Below are positions 55,386-63,310 of a stretch of 64,000 bases of DNA, in pieces (the stretch's first letter is position 1; the number at the start of each line of letters is the position of its first letter). Source of the stretch: Bacteroidia bacterium (GTDB taxonomy: Bacteria > Bacteroidota > Bacteroidia > UKL13-3); the NCBI GenBank assembly GCA_021740845.1, contig JAIOYZ010000020.1:1-64000 (forward strand), in the 5' to 3' direction. The notes beneath the pieces are model-generated. The model did not search any database. It saw nothing but the letters and a program-made list of their open reading frames with translations, and was not told the origin of the DNA. The position numbers and the translations under genes were made by a program.

Positions 55386-55685
55386 TTAATGATATTCCTT
55401 TTTACTTAAATTGCTCCTGAAGTTGGGCAATTCAATAAACCAAAATTAGAACATATTAATAATTTCAAATAGGAGTTAATTCCGGTTTGAACCAAGACGC
55501 ATTTGCAAAAAGTATGTTGATGGCAAACGATGTTTTTGCAAAAGGGTAAAGTTTTGTATTTGGTTTTTGTGGTTTTGAATTACAATCCTGTCAAATTGTA
55601 ATAATCAAAGTTAGATAACGGAAATTTCGAAAAACACAATTCCTCTTAAGAGCATTTTGCATTGCTGGCAAATAGTATAATTTTT
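55386..55685. other. Gap with the second mvaB 3'-end copy
   Basis: Carries the second copy of the mvaB 3' end (55467-55549). The rest, to the lipoprotein gene end at 55686, shows no gene, hairpin or promoter match that I can support. Confidence 0.6.
55467..55549 (+). repeat. mvaB 3'-end repeat, copy 2
   Basis: Seventy-nine of 83 bases match the end of mvaB (51817-51899). The reading frame of the copy is kept to its own TAA (VNSGLNQDAF...DVFAKG), and two of the four differences are silent. It is not attached to a start codon. Confidence 0.9.
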
Positions 55686-56276
55686 TCAACTAATTGATAT
55701 CAATCCTTTTTCTATTATTTCATATTCTTTTCCTGTCCATTCAAGCATATAATAAGAATGAACTCCGTTAGCTTTGCCATGGAAGAACCTAACTTCTATC
55801 AAAACTATTTTTCTGTCATTAGTAAAATAAGGGGAAGTCAATTCTATCCAACCTGATTTAAATTTATCTCTTAGCGTCCAATATTTTTCAGTGTTTCTTT
55901 TTATGGAAAATTCCAAACTGTCACCATTTATATAGTCTATTCCTGGGAAAATTTCTTTCTTCCAATAAATGGTCTTTTCAGACTTATAATAATTTGGAGT
56001 AATGCCATTAAGTTTGGTTGATGTGGTGTCAATTGTTTTGTCCACAATACCAATTGAATTGCCAAGTTCTTCGAATTCAGACATAACAACTTTGTAGTAA
56101 ACCAAGTCCAATTCAGGTGTCTTAGAGCTTTTAAGCACTTCTTGAAGGTTGTCTGACTTGCAAGACACAAAAAATGTCAATACAACAAAGCAAAGGCTGA
56201 AATTATATTTAATATTAAAGTTATTCAACTTGTTGTTTAAGAAACAAATACCTTTCATAATCAATAAAATCGGCAA
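55686..56276 (-). CDS. Putative lipoprotein, unknown function
   Basis: The product (196 residues) has a hydrophobic segment and lipobox-like cysteine (FSLCFVVLTFFVSCKSD, about residues 26-42), then a soluble region rich in charged and aromatic residues with paired strands (YYMLEWTGKEYEIIEKGLI at the end). I do not recognise a family. It overlaps the start of its body with the end of the serine hydrolase gene (56221-56276), so the true start may be an internal one nearer the signal. Both genes lie on the same strand, so they could be co-transcribed. Confidence 0.6.
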   Translation of the reverse strand: MPILLIMKGICFLNNKLNNFNIKYNFSLCFVVLTFFVSCKSDNLQEVLKSSKTPELDLVYYKVVMSEFEELGNSIGIVDKTIDTTSTKLNGITPNYYKSEKTIYWKKEIFPGIDYINGDSLEFSIKRNTEKYWTLRDKFKSGWIELTSPYFTNDRKIVLIEVRFFHGKANGVHSYYMLEWTGKEYEIIEKGLISIS

Positions 56277-57762
56277 CTTTTACCTCGATGGATTTTACTT
56301 TATTGTCTTCAATTGTAAAAGGCAAGATTTCTATGCCGCAGGTAATATCTGAGTAAAAGCAAAGGAATTGATTGTTTCCAATATATTTCAAAGTGCCAAT
56401 ATTATTGGGATGGTGGGAGAGATGCAAGACCAATTTTCCCTTTTCAACTTGCACGTTCATTTCCCCATAAAGTGAATTATTATAGGTTCCTTCAAAGTTT
56501 TTTGCATTAATAGGCAAAGGCATTTTCTTGTTAGATAAGGCAATTAAACTATCCAAATCTTTTGCTTCCTGCTCATTAAAAGGTTTGGTTCTGTTAAAAT
56601 AAATTTCGCTAATATTTCTATAGGGAACATTTAGGTAAGCTTCTAAAACTTGTTTTACCAAAGCATCGTATAAAGAATTAGCATCAGAATTGGTATAAAC
56701 CAAAACGCCTAAATTTTCTTCTGGAATATATTCTGTTTTAGTAACAAAACCATTTGCTCCACCACTATGTTCAAAAACACGTTTCCCTTCATAGTCGTAG
56801 CTTTGCCAACCAAGTCCGTAAGTTACAAAATGCTTGCTTGGGAAAATTTTAGAACTAACATCGTTAGAAATCATATTAGATTTTCTAGTCTCTAATAAAA
56901 CCTTATTTGGAACTACTTCCATATTGTTAAATTGGCCCTTATTTAATTGCATTAACAACCAGTTGGCCATATCAGCCGCGCAAGAATTAATACTTGCAGA
57001 AGGACCCATATTTTCAATATTTGTTAAAGGAATAGTTTGAAGTTTATTTAAATACATGGTATGCGGAGTGCAAGCATTTTTATCGTTCTTCATCAACTCA
57101 TAACTGGTATGGGTATGTTTCATTTGAAGTGGCTTAAAAAATGTTTGATCCAAATAAGCATCCCAACTCATGCCTGTTACAATTGGAATTAATTCGCCAG
57201 CAGTTATAAACCCAGCATTACAATAACCATATTTATAACGAAAATCGTATTTAGGAACAGTTCTTCCCATTCCCGCAATAATATCGGCTCTAGAAAGTGT
57301 GCTTCCCCAATTTAAAAAATCACCTTGGAAAGTACCATGACCAATTCTATGGCATAGCAAATCTCTTACCGTGCACAATTGGGTTGAGGTAGGTTCATAC
57401 AATTTAAAAGAAGGCATATATGTAGTTACCTTTTCATCTAATGATAATTTCTTTTGGTAATCTAATAAGGCAATGGCGGTACCCGTAAAAGCTTTGGAGT
57501 TAGAAGCAATTTGGAAAAGGGAGTACTCATCAACCTTTTCTTTGGTTTGAATATCTTTAACACCATAGCCTTGGCAATGCACAATTTTTCCGTCCTTTAC
57601 AATGGCAATAGCCAGTCCAGGAACTTGCCAACGCGCCATTTCTCTTTCAATAAAAGTGCTAAGGGAATCTTTAATAAATGCAGGCTGCGCGTAGGTTTTG
57701 GTTTGAACCAAAAGCAAAAATAGGGAGCCAAGAAGTAGGGTATAGTTAAATATTTTTTTCAT
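56221..57762 (-). CDS. Class C beta-lactamase-related serine hydrolase
   Basis: The 513-residue product, from the ATG at 57762, begins with a signal peptide (KIFNYTLLLGSLFLLLVQTKTYAQ). The penicillin-binding/class C fold shows the S-x-x-K motif in QIASNSKAFTGTAIALL (about residues 86-102), the Y-x-N motif as YCN (about 183-185) and H-S-G in VFEHSGGANGF (about 332-342). A C-terminal beta domain of about 110 residues (DUF3471-like) follows. The family includes D-aminopeptidases, esterases and beta-lactamases; the actual substrate is unknown. Two exact dispersed motifs flank its start (57700-57709 inside, 57771-57780 nine bases before the ATG). Confidence 0.85.
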   Translation of the reverse strand: MKKIFNYTLLLGSLFLLLVQTKTYAQPAFIKDSLSTFIEREMARWQVPGLAIAIVKDGKIVHCQGYGVKDIQTKEKVDEYSLFQIASNSKAFTGTAIALLDYQKKLSLDEKVTTYMPSFKLYEPTSTQLCTVRDLLCHRIGHGTFQGDFLNWGSTLSRADIIAGMGRTVPKYDFRYKYGYCNAGFITAGELIPIVTGMSWDAYLDQTFFKPLQMKHTHTSYELMKNDKNACTPHTMYLNKLQTIPLTNIENMGPSASINSCAADMANWLLMQLNKGQFNNMEVVPNKVLLETRKSNMISNDVSSKIFPSKHFVTYGLGWQSYDYEGKRVFEHSGGANGFVTKTEYIPEENLGVLVYTNSDANSLYDALVKQVLEAYLNVPYRNISEIYFNRTKPFNEQEAKDLDSLIALSNKKMPLPINAKNFEGTYNNSLYGEMNVQVEKGKLVLHLSHHPNNIGTLKYIGNNQFLCFYSDITCGIEILPFTIEDNKVKSIEVKVADFIDYERYLFLKQQVE

Positions 57763-57770
57763 ATAAAATT

Positions 57771-57780
57771 GGTTCAAACC
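57771..57780. repeat. Dispersed GGTTCAAACC motif upstream of the serine hydrolase
   Basis: Exact core in AATTGGTTCAAACCGAAA, eight bases upstream of the start codon on the minus strand. Confidence 0.8.
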
Positions 57781-57851
57781 GAAAGGCCATTCATAAATAA
57801 TGCGAAAGCCAAAAATAAAGGAATAAATGAAAAAAGCAATTTACCACCACC

Positions 57852-57877
57852 TCCACCTTCGCCGAGGCTTCGGTGGA
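57852..57877. repeat. Hairpin TCCACC..GGTGGA
   Basis: Arms TCCACC (57852-57857) and GGTGGA (57872-57877) with inner pairing around GCC/GGC. It belongs to the same family as the hairpin at 27598-27641. A second hairpin, CCCGAC..GTCGGG with a GCTTCAGC core, follows at about 57899-57924. Confidence 0.6.
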
Positions 57878-57939
57878 CGAGAGTCCAGAATCCAGCCTGC
57901 CCGACGTAGCTTCAGCGAAGTCGGGAATCCAGACAAGAA

Positions 57940-58318
57940 TGACTATGGCTTCAGCCATATTGAAAAATGCAGCGGGTAATTAAATGATTGTTTTTATTTT
58001 CATTGAAAAAAAAATCGAAAAATCAATAGCCCAGGGCTTCAGCCCTGGGATTGGAGGAAATGCGAAAATAAAATGCCCATGGCTTCAGCCATATTGAAAA
58101 ATGATGCAGGTAATTGGATGATTGTTTTTATTTTTCATCTGAAAAATCGAAAAATCAATAGCCCAGGGCTTCAGCCCTGGGATTGGAGGAAATGCGAAAA
58201 TAAAATGCCCATGGCTTCAGCCATATTGAAAAATGCTGCGGGTAATTGAAAGATTGTTTTTATTTTCATTGAAAAAAAATCGAAAAATCAATAGCCCAGG
58301 GCTTCAGCCCTGGGTTTT
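57940..58318. repeat. Three tandem REP-like units, each with two CTTCAG hairpins
   Basis: Three units of about 132-134 bases. Each carries ATGGCTTCAGCCAT (57945-57958, 58079-58092, 58211-58224) and CCCAGGGCTTCAGCCCTGGG (58030-58049, 58162-58181, 58295-58314), perfect inverted repeats with a CTTCAG turn. Spacer text (GGTAATT..GATTGTTTTTATTTT..ATCGAAAAATCAATAG) is kept between copies. The form recalls REP pairs (BIMEs) moved by RAYT/TnpA-REP Y1 transposases. No such transposase lies in the window. Confidence 0.85.
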
Positions 58319-58383
58319 TAATAATATATGATATTTAATAATATATGATATTGAATTAATAGGATTTGGATATTTATTTAAAC

Positions 58384-58420
58384 AAAAAAAAGAGGCAAAT
58401 TTTCATTCGCCTCCGTTTTT
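58384..58420 (-). terminator. Intrinsic terminator after the low-complexity protein gene
   Basis: On the minus strand: GAGGC (58413-58409)..GCCTC (58396-58392) with additional AA/TT pairing in the loop, followed by a T run. It starts 16 bases past the stop of the gene at 58436. Confidence 0.75.
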
Positions 58421-58435
58421 TATAATTATAAATTT

Positions 58436-59875
58436 TTATCTCCCTCTTGGTGCACCGCCTCCGCCTGCTGGTCTTGCAGTTCCTGAGCCAGATGGTCTTG
58501 CACTTGGTGCAGATGGCCTTGCTCCTCCACTTGAGGGTCTGTTTTGTGAAGGGGCTGGCTGAACATTGGGTTTTGTTGCTGGTTTATTATAACTCGGTTG
58601 GCGACTAGGTGAATTGTTGGAAGGTGTACTTGGTCGCACGGCTGGTTTTGTTTGACTAGGTTGACGATCAGGTGCATTAGTTGATGGTGTACTTGGTCTT
58701 GAACTCGGACTACTCGGCCTTGCACTTGGGCTAGGTCTATCGTTTGAATAGGATGGACTTTGTGGTCTAGTTGTTCCTGTTGCCGGTGCAGCTGGTCTGG
58801 ATGAAGGTGAAACACTAGGCCTTGAATTTGGCGAAGGGGTTGGCCTTGTATTCATTCCATCAGGTCTTTTATAGTTATAGCCAGGATTCGGTCTAGAGTT
58901 TACAGTGTTTCCTGCAATTGGCTTTCTATTTGGTTGCTCATATGTTTTTCTGTAGGCTCCTGTATTTCTAGCTTGGTAAACAGAATTTGACCTCGACCTG
59001 CTATTGTTGTAATAATGGTTGTGGTAAGGTTGATTGTGGTAATGGTGGTTATACCTGTAATAATTATAATGGTTATAATGTCCCCAATAATAAGAATGGA
59101 AATAAACAGGTGCCCACGGATTATACCAACCAGGATAATAAGAATAGCCATATGGTGAGGCATAAACTACATAACTTGGTGCAAACAAAAATCCCCACAT
59201 TTGCCAATATGAAACCCGCACATAAGTAGCGGTAGTAACAGGTTGGTTGTACCCATTGTAATTATTGCTATTTGCAGGCTCGTTATTATTTGTAGTTGTA
59301 TTGTTAGTAGTATTATTAGTGGTAGTATAATAATTGTTTATGATAACAGTTTTTCCATCTCCACCAACAGAAGTGTCTGTTTTGCTAGGTTTGTAGCCAG
59401 GGTTTGGGATAGATGACTTGCTTGCCAATTCTTTACTAGCATTTTCATCTAATGGCTCAATAATATAGTTCTTGCCATATAAATCTTCATCCCCAATTAT
59501 TTGAACTGATATTTCACCTTGTGCATCTTTATCTACCATAATTACTGCCACATCTTGGCTTTCTGTTGCGTTAATGGGAGTTTGCAAAACAATTGCATGG
59601 GCATTTCCTTGCACGTTGTCAATTACCTTTATGTAATCTGTTCTGTTGTCTCTGTTTAAATCGAGGTTGTTTACCTTTTTGTCCTCTGTATTGAGGGCTC
59701 GTTCAAAATCCTCAAGGGTTTGAGATTGCTGAAAAATCTCTAAAACCGCGCTTAAATTTAAATTGTCCCCAGGTAATCCTAAAGAGTCTGGTGCCATTCC
59801 TAAATTTTGTGCTTTGATTGAATTCATTCCTGCTAAACCTAAGCAGAGCATGAAAATTAATTTTAACTTTTTCAT
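58436..59875 (-). CDS. Secreted low-complexity protein, Y/H/N-rich centre and P/S/R-rich tail
   Basis: The product (479 residues from the ATG at 59875) has a signal peptide (LKLIFMLCLGLAGMNSIKAQ) and an N-terminal folded part (about 20-150). That part contains LDLNRDNRTDYIKVIDNVQGNAHAIVLQ and the AVIMVDKDAQGEISVQIIGDEDLYG block, as in small Bacteroidota envelope proteins. From about residue 175 it turns to T/N runs, an aromatic Y/H/W-rich centre (about 215-300) and a basic P/S/R-rich tail ending GGGGAPRGR. The tail is likely disordered. Function unknown. Confidence 0.65.
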   Translation of the reverse strand: MKKLKLIFMLCLGLAGMNSIKAQNLGMAPDSLGLPGDNLNLSAVLEIFQQSQTLEDFERALNTEDKKVNNLDLNRDNRTDYIKVIDNVQGNAHAIVLQTPINATESQDVAVIMVDKDAQGEISVQIIGDEDLYGKNYIIEPLDENASKELASKSSIPNPGYKPSKTDTSVGGDGKTVIINNYYTTTNNTTNNTTTNNNEPANSNNYNGYNQPVTTATYVRVSYWQMWGFLFAPSYVVYASPYGYSYYPGWYNPWAPVYFHSYYWGHYNHYNYYRYNHHYHNQPYHNHYYNNSRSRSNSVYQARNTGAYRKTYEQPNRKPIAGNTVNSRPNPGYNYKRPDGMNTRPTPSPNSRPSVSPSSRPAAPATGTTRPQSPSYSNDRPSPSARPSSPSSRPSTPSTNAPDRQPSQTKPAVRPSTPSNNSPSRQPSYNKPATKPNVQPAPSQNRPSSGGARPSAPSARPSGSGTARPAGGGGAPRGR

Positions 59876-59955
59876 AGTTTTAAACAAAAACTAATATAGT
59901 CAAAAAGGCTGCCAAAAAGTAAAATACCCAAAAAGGATTTCAGAATATTTTTGTT

Positions 59956-61296
59956 TCAATTCACTTTTTTGTTCAAATGGAAATCAATAAGCTTGACTTT
60001 CCAGTTTCTTTCTCCTGTTTTTACTTTGGCTTGAAGTACATTTAATATAGAGTATAATCCAAAATAGGTTCTGTTGATATATAGTGCATGTTCAGAACCT
60101 CTGCCTTCTTTCGATTTCTTCAACTCATCCATTTTACTCACCTCTTCGCCCAAAGCATATATTTTTTCAATATACTCATTGTTGCCAAAATCAAATGTTT
60201 CTTCTAAAAAAGGAGTAGCCAACAAGCGAGTCATTTTCATAAAAGCATCTGTAATTATATCTTGAGTCTTTTGATCGTCGTTGGAATTGATGATTTGTTG
60301 TTGCAGCATAATTCTTTTTATGATGCCAGGTTCATCCAAAAGTTCTGGTACCAATAAAGCAAAATAATTGACATAAAAGTCCTCGGGAATTTCTTTAATG
60401 CAACCAAAATCTATAACACCTAAAACACCATTATCTTTCAAAATGAAATTGCCAGGGTGTGGGTCGGCATGAACCGATTTAATTTCATGCACTTGAAAAT
60501 CGTAAAAATCCCACATGGCCTGACCAATAGAATTTCTGATTTCCTGACTAGGATTGGTTTTTAAGAAATCATCTAAATGCAAACCTTCCATCCAATCCAT
60601 TGTGAGCACTTTCTTAGAGCTAAACTCCTTGTAATAATTGGTGAAGGCAAGATTTGGAATGTGTTTGCACAGTTGAGAAATAGAAACAGAACGTTCAAAT
60701 TCCAAATCGTAATTGGTTTCCTCTAGCAGTTTTGCTTCAACCTCTTTGATGTATTTTTCTAATTCCTTTTCGTTCATATCTAATAAGCGAAAAGCAATGG
60801 GCTTAACTATTCTTAAGTCACTCTTAATACTTTCTGCTACACCCGGATATTGAATTTTTATAGCTAATTTTTTTCCTTTAAAAAATGCCTCATGCACCTG
60901 ACCAATACTGGCGGCATTGCTGGCTTTCATATTAAATGATTCGAATATTTCTTGAGGTGTTTTACCAAAACTCTTTATAAAAGTTTGTACAATGAGCGGA
61001 CCAGAAAGCGGAGGCGCATTATATTGAGCCATTTGAAATTTATTGGTGTATTGCCTTGGCAAAATGTTCTTTTCCATGCTCAGCATTTGAGCTACTTTTA
61101 AAGCACTTCCCTTTAATTCACTCAAGGCATTGTATACATCAGAGGCGTTGTCTTCATGCAATTCTTCCTTGCTTAGGCTTGGGTCAACCATTTTTTTAGA
61201 ATAATGCTTGATATAGTTGCCGCCAATTTGTGCACCTGTTTTTACAAAGCGCATGGCTCTTTCCACCTTTGAAGATGGAATGCTATTTTGTTCCAT
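59956..61296 (-). CDS. AarF/UbiB/ABC1 family kinase-like protein
   Basis: The 446-residue protein has the ABC1 atypical-kinase layout: ELKGSALKVAQMLSME (the KxGQ-type motif, about residues 53-68), AASIGQVHEAFFKGKKLAIKIQYPGV (about 128-153), HADPHPGNFIL (catalytic loop, about 280-290) and GVIDFGCIKEIP (DFG-type, about 296-307). Family members support ubiquinone or lipid metabolism and may be ATPases rather than protein kinases. It lies five bases after a TetR-type gene, a pairing seen in Bacteroidota. Confidence 0.85.
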   Translation of the reverse strand: MEQNSIPSSKVERAMRFVKTGAQIGGNYIKHYSKKMVDPSLSKEELHEDNASDVYNALSELKGSALKVAQMLSMEKNILPRQYTNKFQMAQYNAPPLSGPLIVQTFIKSFGKTPQEIFESFNMKASNAASIGQVHEAFFKGKKLAIKIQYPGVAESIKSDLRIVKPIAFRLLDMNEKELEKYIKEVEAKLLEETNYDLEFERSVSISQLCKHIPNLAFTNYYKEFSSKKVLTMDWMEGLHLDDFLKTNPSQEIRNSIGQAMWDFYDFQVHEIKSVHADPHPGNFILKDNGVLGVIDFGCIKEIPEDFYVNYFALLVPELLDEPGIIKRIMLQQQIINSNDDQKTQDIITDAFMKMTRLLATPFLEETFDFGNNEYIEKIYALGEEVSKMDELKKSKEGRGSEHALYINRTYFGLYSILNVLQAKVKTGERNWKVKLIDFHLNKKVN

Positions 61297-61301
61297 TAAT
61301 A

Positions 61302-61961
61302 TTATTTGTTTTGGAATAAGAATTTACCAAAGTCGATAAGAGAATCTAGGGGAGAAGTAGCCAATAAATCAAAGGCCAAATTCACTGATTTTTCTATGGC
61401 TGCATCCGTTTTTTCAAAAGCGGGACTAGTATCTTTTAACCAGAAATGCTGCAGAAATAAATAGTTCATCCAAATGCCTTCTGCATATTTTTTGTTTAAG
61501 AATTTTCTATCCTCCAATTCTTTACTTTCGATACCTGCATCTATAATTTCTTGCACAAAAACCATAAACTCTTTTCTAAACTCTTTCAAGAAATATGGGA
61601 ATTGAGGCAATGGAATGCCTTTGTTTTTTGGTTCAAACAGAAATTTAATAAAGCTTCTTTGGTTTAATAAATGCTCAAACCAAGCAAAATAAAATGCCAA
61701 TATTTTTTCTCTGGCAGAGTATGCAGTAAAAATTTCGGTTTGAACCAATTTATTTTTTACCTCCATAAACCATTCCAAGAAAATTGAATTTTCAATGGCT
61801 TCTAAGGACGAAAAATGGGAGTAGAATTCCTTTTCTTCCATTCCAAGTTCTTTAGAAAATTGATAAACATTCTTAGGAGTGTCTTGCGTTTCAAGGCATA
61901 TTTGAATATACCTTTCAATAATTTTATCTTTCATGGGAGTTTTTAGCAGTTGTTGATTCAA
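61302..61961 (-). CDS. TetR/AcrR-family transcriptional regulator
   Basis: The 219-residue product (219 from the ATG at 61961; an ATG at 61934 gives a shorter start MKDKIIERYI) has an N-terminal helix-turn-helix (about residues 25-60; NVYQFSKELGMEEKEFYSHFSS) and a helical C-terminal ligand domain. TetR-type repressors usually bind operators close to their own promoter. It probably controls the neighbouring kinase-like gene. The ligand is unknown. The dispersed motif at 61737-61746 encodes LVQT. Confidence 0.72.
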   Translation of the reverse strand: MNQQLLKTPMKDKIIERYIQICLETQDTPKNVYQFSKELGMEEKEFYSHFSSLEAIENSIFLEWFMEVKNKLVQTEIFTAYSAREKILAFYFAWFEHLLNQRSFIKFLFEPKNKGIPLPQFPYFLKEFRKEFMVFVQEIIDAGIESKELEDRKFLNKKYAEGIWMNYLFLQHFWLKDTSPAFEKTDAAIEKSVNLAFDLLATSPLDSLIDFGKFLFQNK

Positions 61962-61994
61962 CTCTTATAAAAACGCCGCAAAATCAAAATTGTT

Positions 61995-62624
61995 TTAATC
62001 TGGTAAAAGAAGAAAATCTATTCCTCTAGGACCTAAATTAAATAGCAAATCAAGAATTGATAAATTGGGTTGAAAGGGCATTTTTTCTGAGAAAACCTGA
62101 AGGTAGTTTTTAGATAATAAAAGTTCTTCTTCAAGAGGTTTTCCTTTGGCCAACATATTTCTTTCATCCATTAATCCCTCTGGAGTGTTTTGAAATTCTG
62201 AGCTAAATTCAAACTCAATTTTTGTTTTATAACATTTCAAAATCCATTGAATTAAGACTAGGTTCAATTCAAATAAATTGGATATTTCTTTAGAATCGTA
62301 AATGCTTTTTAGATGGTCTTTATAATAAAGAAAGAAGGCAGATTTTCCATAGGCAGCATTTAATGCCTGCCAATGTTGTTTTCTCCAATTGTTAGAATCA
62401 TCAATAAAAATTTCATTTATCTTTTGCTTACCAGCTGAATGTTTTATGGGAATTATTAAATCAAGAATTCCGTTTGCACTAAATATTTTACAACGATTAC
62501 GATAGCTTTGCTTTTGGTAATTTTCTTGTTTTTCTATTACTACAATTTCTGCGTTTATTGCCAATTGAAACCAAGCAATAGGAGGTAGGTATGCTGTGCT
62601 TAAAATTACTTTGTAGGGTCTCAT
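61995..62624 (-). CDS. WbqC-like family protein
   Basis: The 209-residue product matches WbqC-like proteins: ILSTAYLPPIAWFQLAI near the start (about residues 7-23), QKQSYRNRCKIFSANG (about 37-52), the basic IPIKHSAGKQ loop and a LNAAYGKSAFFLYYKDHL block (about 87-104). The family is linked with sugar and polysaccharide synthesis, and the reaction is unknown. The ATG at 62624 was chosen because it fits homologs and overlaps the stop of the upstream kinase gene by four bases (ATGA). Confidence 0.82.
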   Translation of the reverse strand: MRPYKVILSTAYLPPIAWFQLAINAEIVVIEKQENYQKQSYRNRCKIFSANGILDLIIPIKHSAGKQKINEIFIDDSNNWRKQHWQALNAAYGKSAFFLYYKDHLKSIYDSKEISNLFELNLVLIQWILKCYKTKIEFEFSSEFQNTPEGLMDERNMLAKGKPLEEELLLSKNYLQVFSEKMPFQPNLSILDLLFNLGPRGIDFLLLPD

Positions 62625-63286
62625 ATCAAATCCAAAATATGAAAGTGATGAATTCCTGGGGTATATTCTTTTTCTGCCAATGCCTTTATTTGTTGGTATT
62701 GGTCGGTGTTTTTTACAAAATCTAAATTTGAACAATCAATCATCAAAATTCTTAAATCTTTGTTGGCATGCAAGTAGTTGAAATAAGATTCTTGGAGGTT
62801 TTGTAAATAAGTATTTTCTATATGCTGCTCGTAAACTCTGCCTCTGTTGGAGATATTCCATTGCAATTTTTCCACTGGCGCATGCAGGTAAATAAGCAGC
62901 TCTGGCTTGGGTAATTGGTTGTTAATGATTTTAAAAAGTTTGTAATACAATTCGTATTCATCCTCATCTAAATTTACCTTAGAAAACAAAAGGCATTTGG
63001 CAAAAACATAATCGCTAACAACCACCTCTTTAAATAAATCTTGCTCGGGTAATTGGTGTTTAAGCTGGTTGAACCTAGCCGCCAAAAAGCTCATTTCTAG
63101 CGGAAAAGCATAGCGTCTGGCATCTTCATAAAATTTGGGCAAGAATGAATTGTCTTCAAACTCTTCCATAATTAAGCGCGCATTCCAATCGGCCGATAAT
63201 AGTTTGGCCAAGGTAGATTTACCCGCACCAATATTGCCTTCTATGGCCACAAACGAATATGGAATTAACTTGCTCAAGTTGAACAA
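62621..63286 (-). CDS. Deoxynucleoside kinase
   Basis: Phosphorylates deoxynucleosides for the salvage pathway. The 221-residue protein has P-loop VAIEGNIGAGKSTLAKLL (about residues 13-30), a MEEFEDN segment (about 40-46), the R/E substrate block SFLAARFNQL (about 66-75) and the lid-like NRGRVYEQHIE (about 136-146). Specificity for deoxyadenosine, deoxyguanosine or pyrimidines cannot be told by eye. It is between folK (24 bases upstream) and the WbqC-like gene (overlap), probably one operon. Confidence 0.9.
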   Translation of the reverse strand: MFNLSKLIPYSFVAIEGNIGAGKSTLAKLLSADWNARLIMEEFEDNSFLPKFYEDARRYAFPLEMSFLAARFNQLKHQLPEQDLFKEVVVSDYVFAKCLLFSKVNLDEDEYELYYKLFKIINNQLPKPELLIYLHAPVEKLQWNISNRGRVYEQHIENTYLQNLQESYFNYLHANKDLRILMIDCSNLDFVKNTDQYQQIKALAEKEYTPGIHHFHILDLI

Positions 63287-63310
63287 AAATGAAGGAATAA
63301 ATTTAAAGTT

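Noticed and set aside
51900-55466. Prophage or integrative element with integrase
   Set aside because: The segment between the repeated mvaB ends encodes only the adhesin. No integrase, excisionase, or phage gene is seen.
57940-58318. CRISPR array
   Set aside because: Units are 132-134 bases, contain two different hairpins, and the spacers between them are conserved rather than unique. No cas gene is nearby. REP-like repeats explain it.
58426-58815. A second minus-strand frame inside the low-complexity protein gene
   Set aside because: Its composition is that of the alternative frame of the P/S/R-rich repeats and it has no start or family match.
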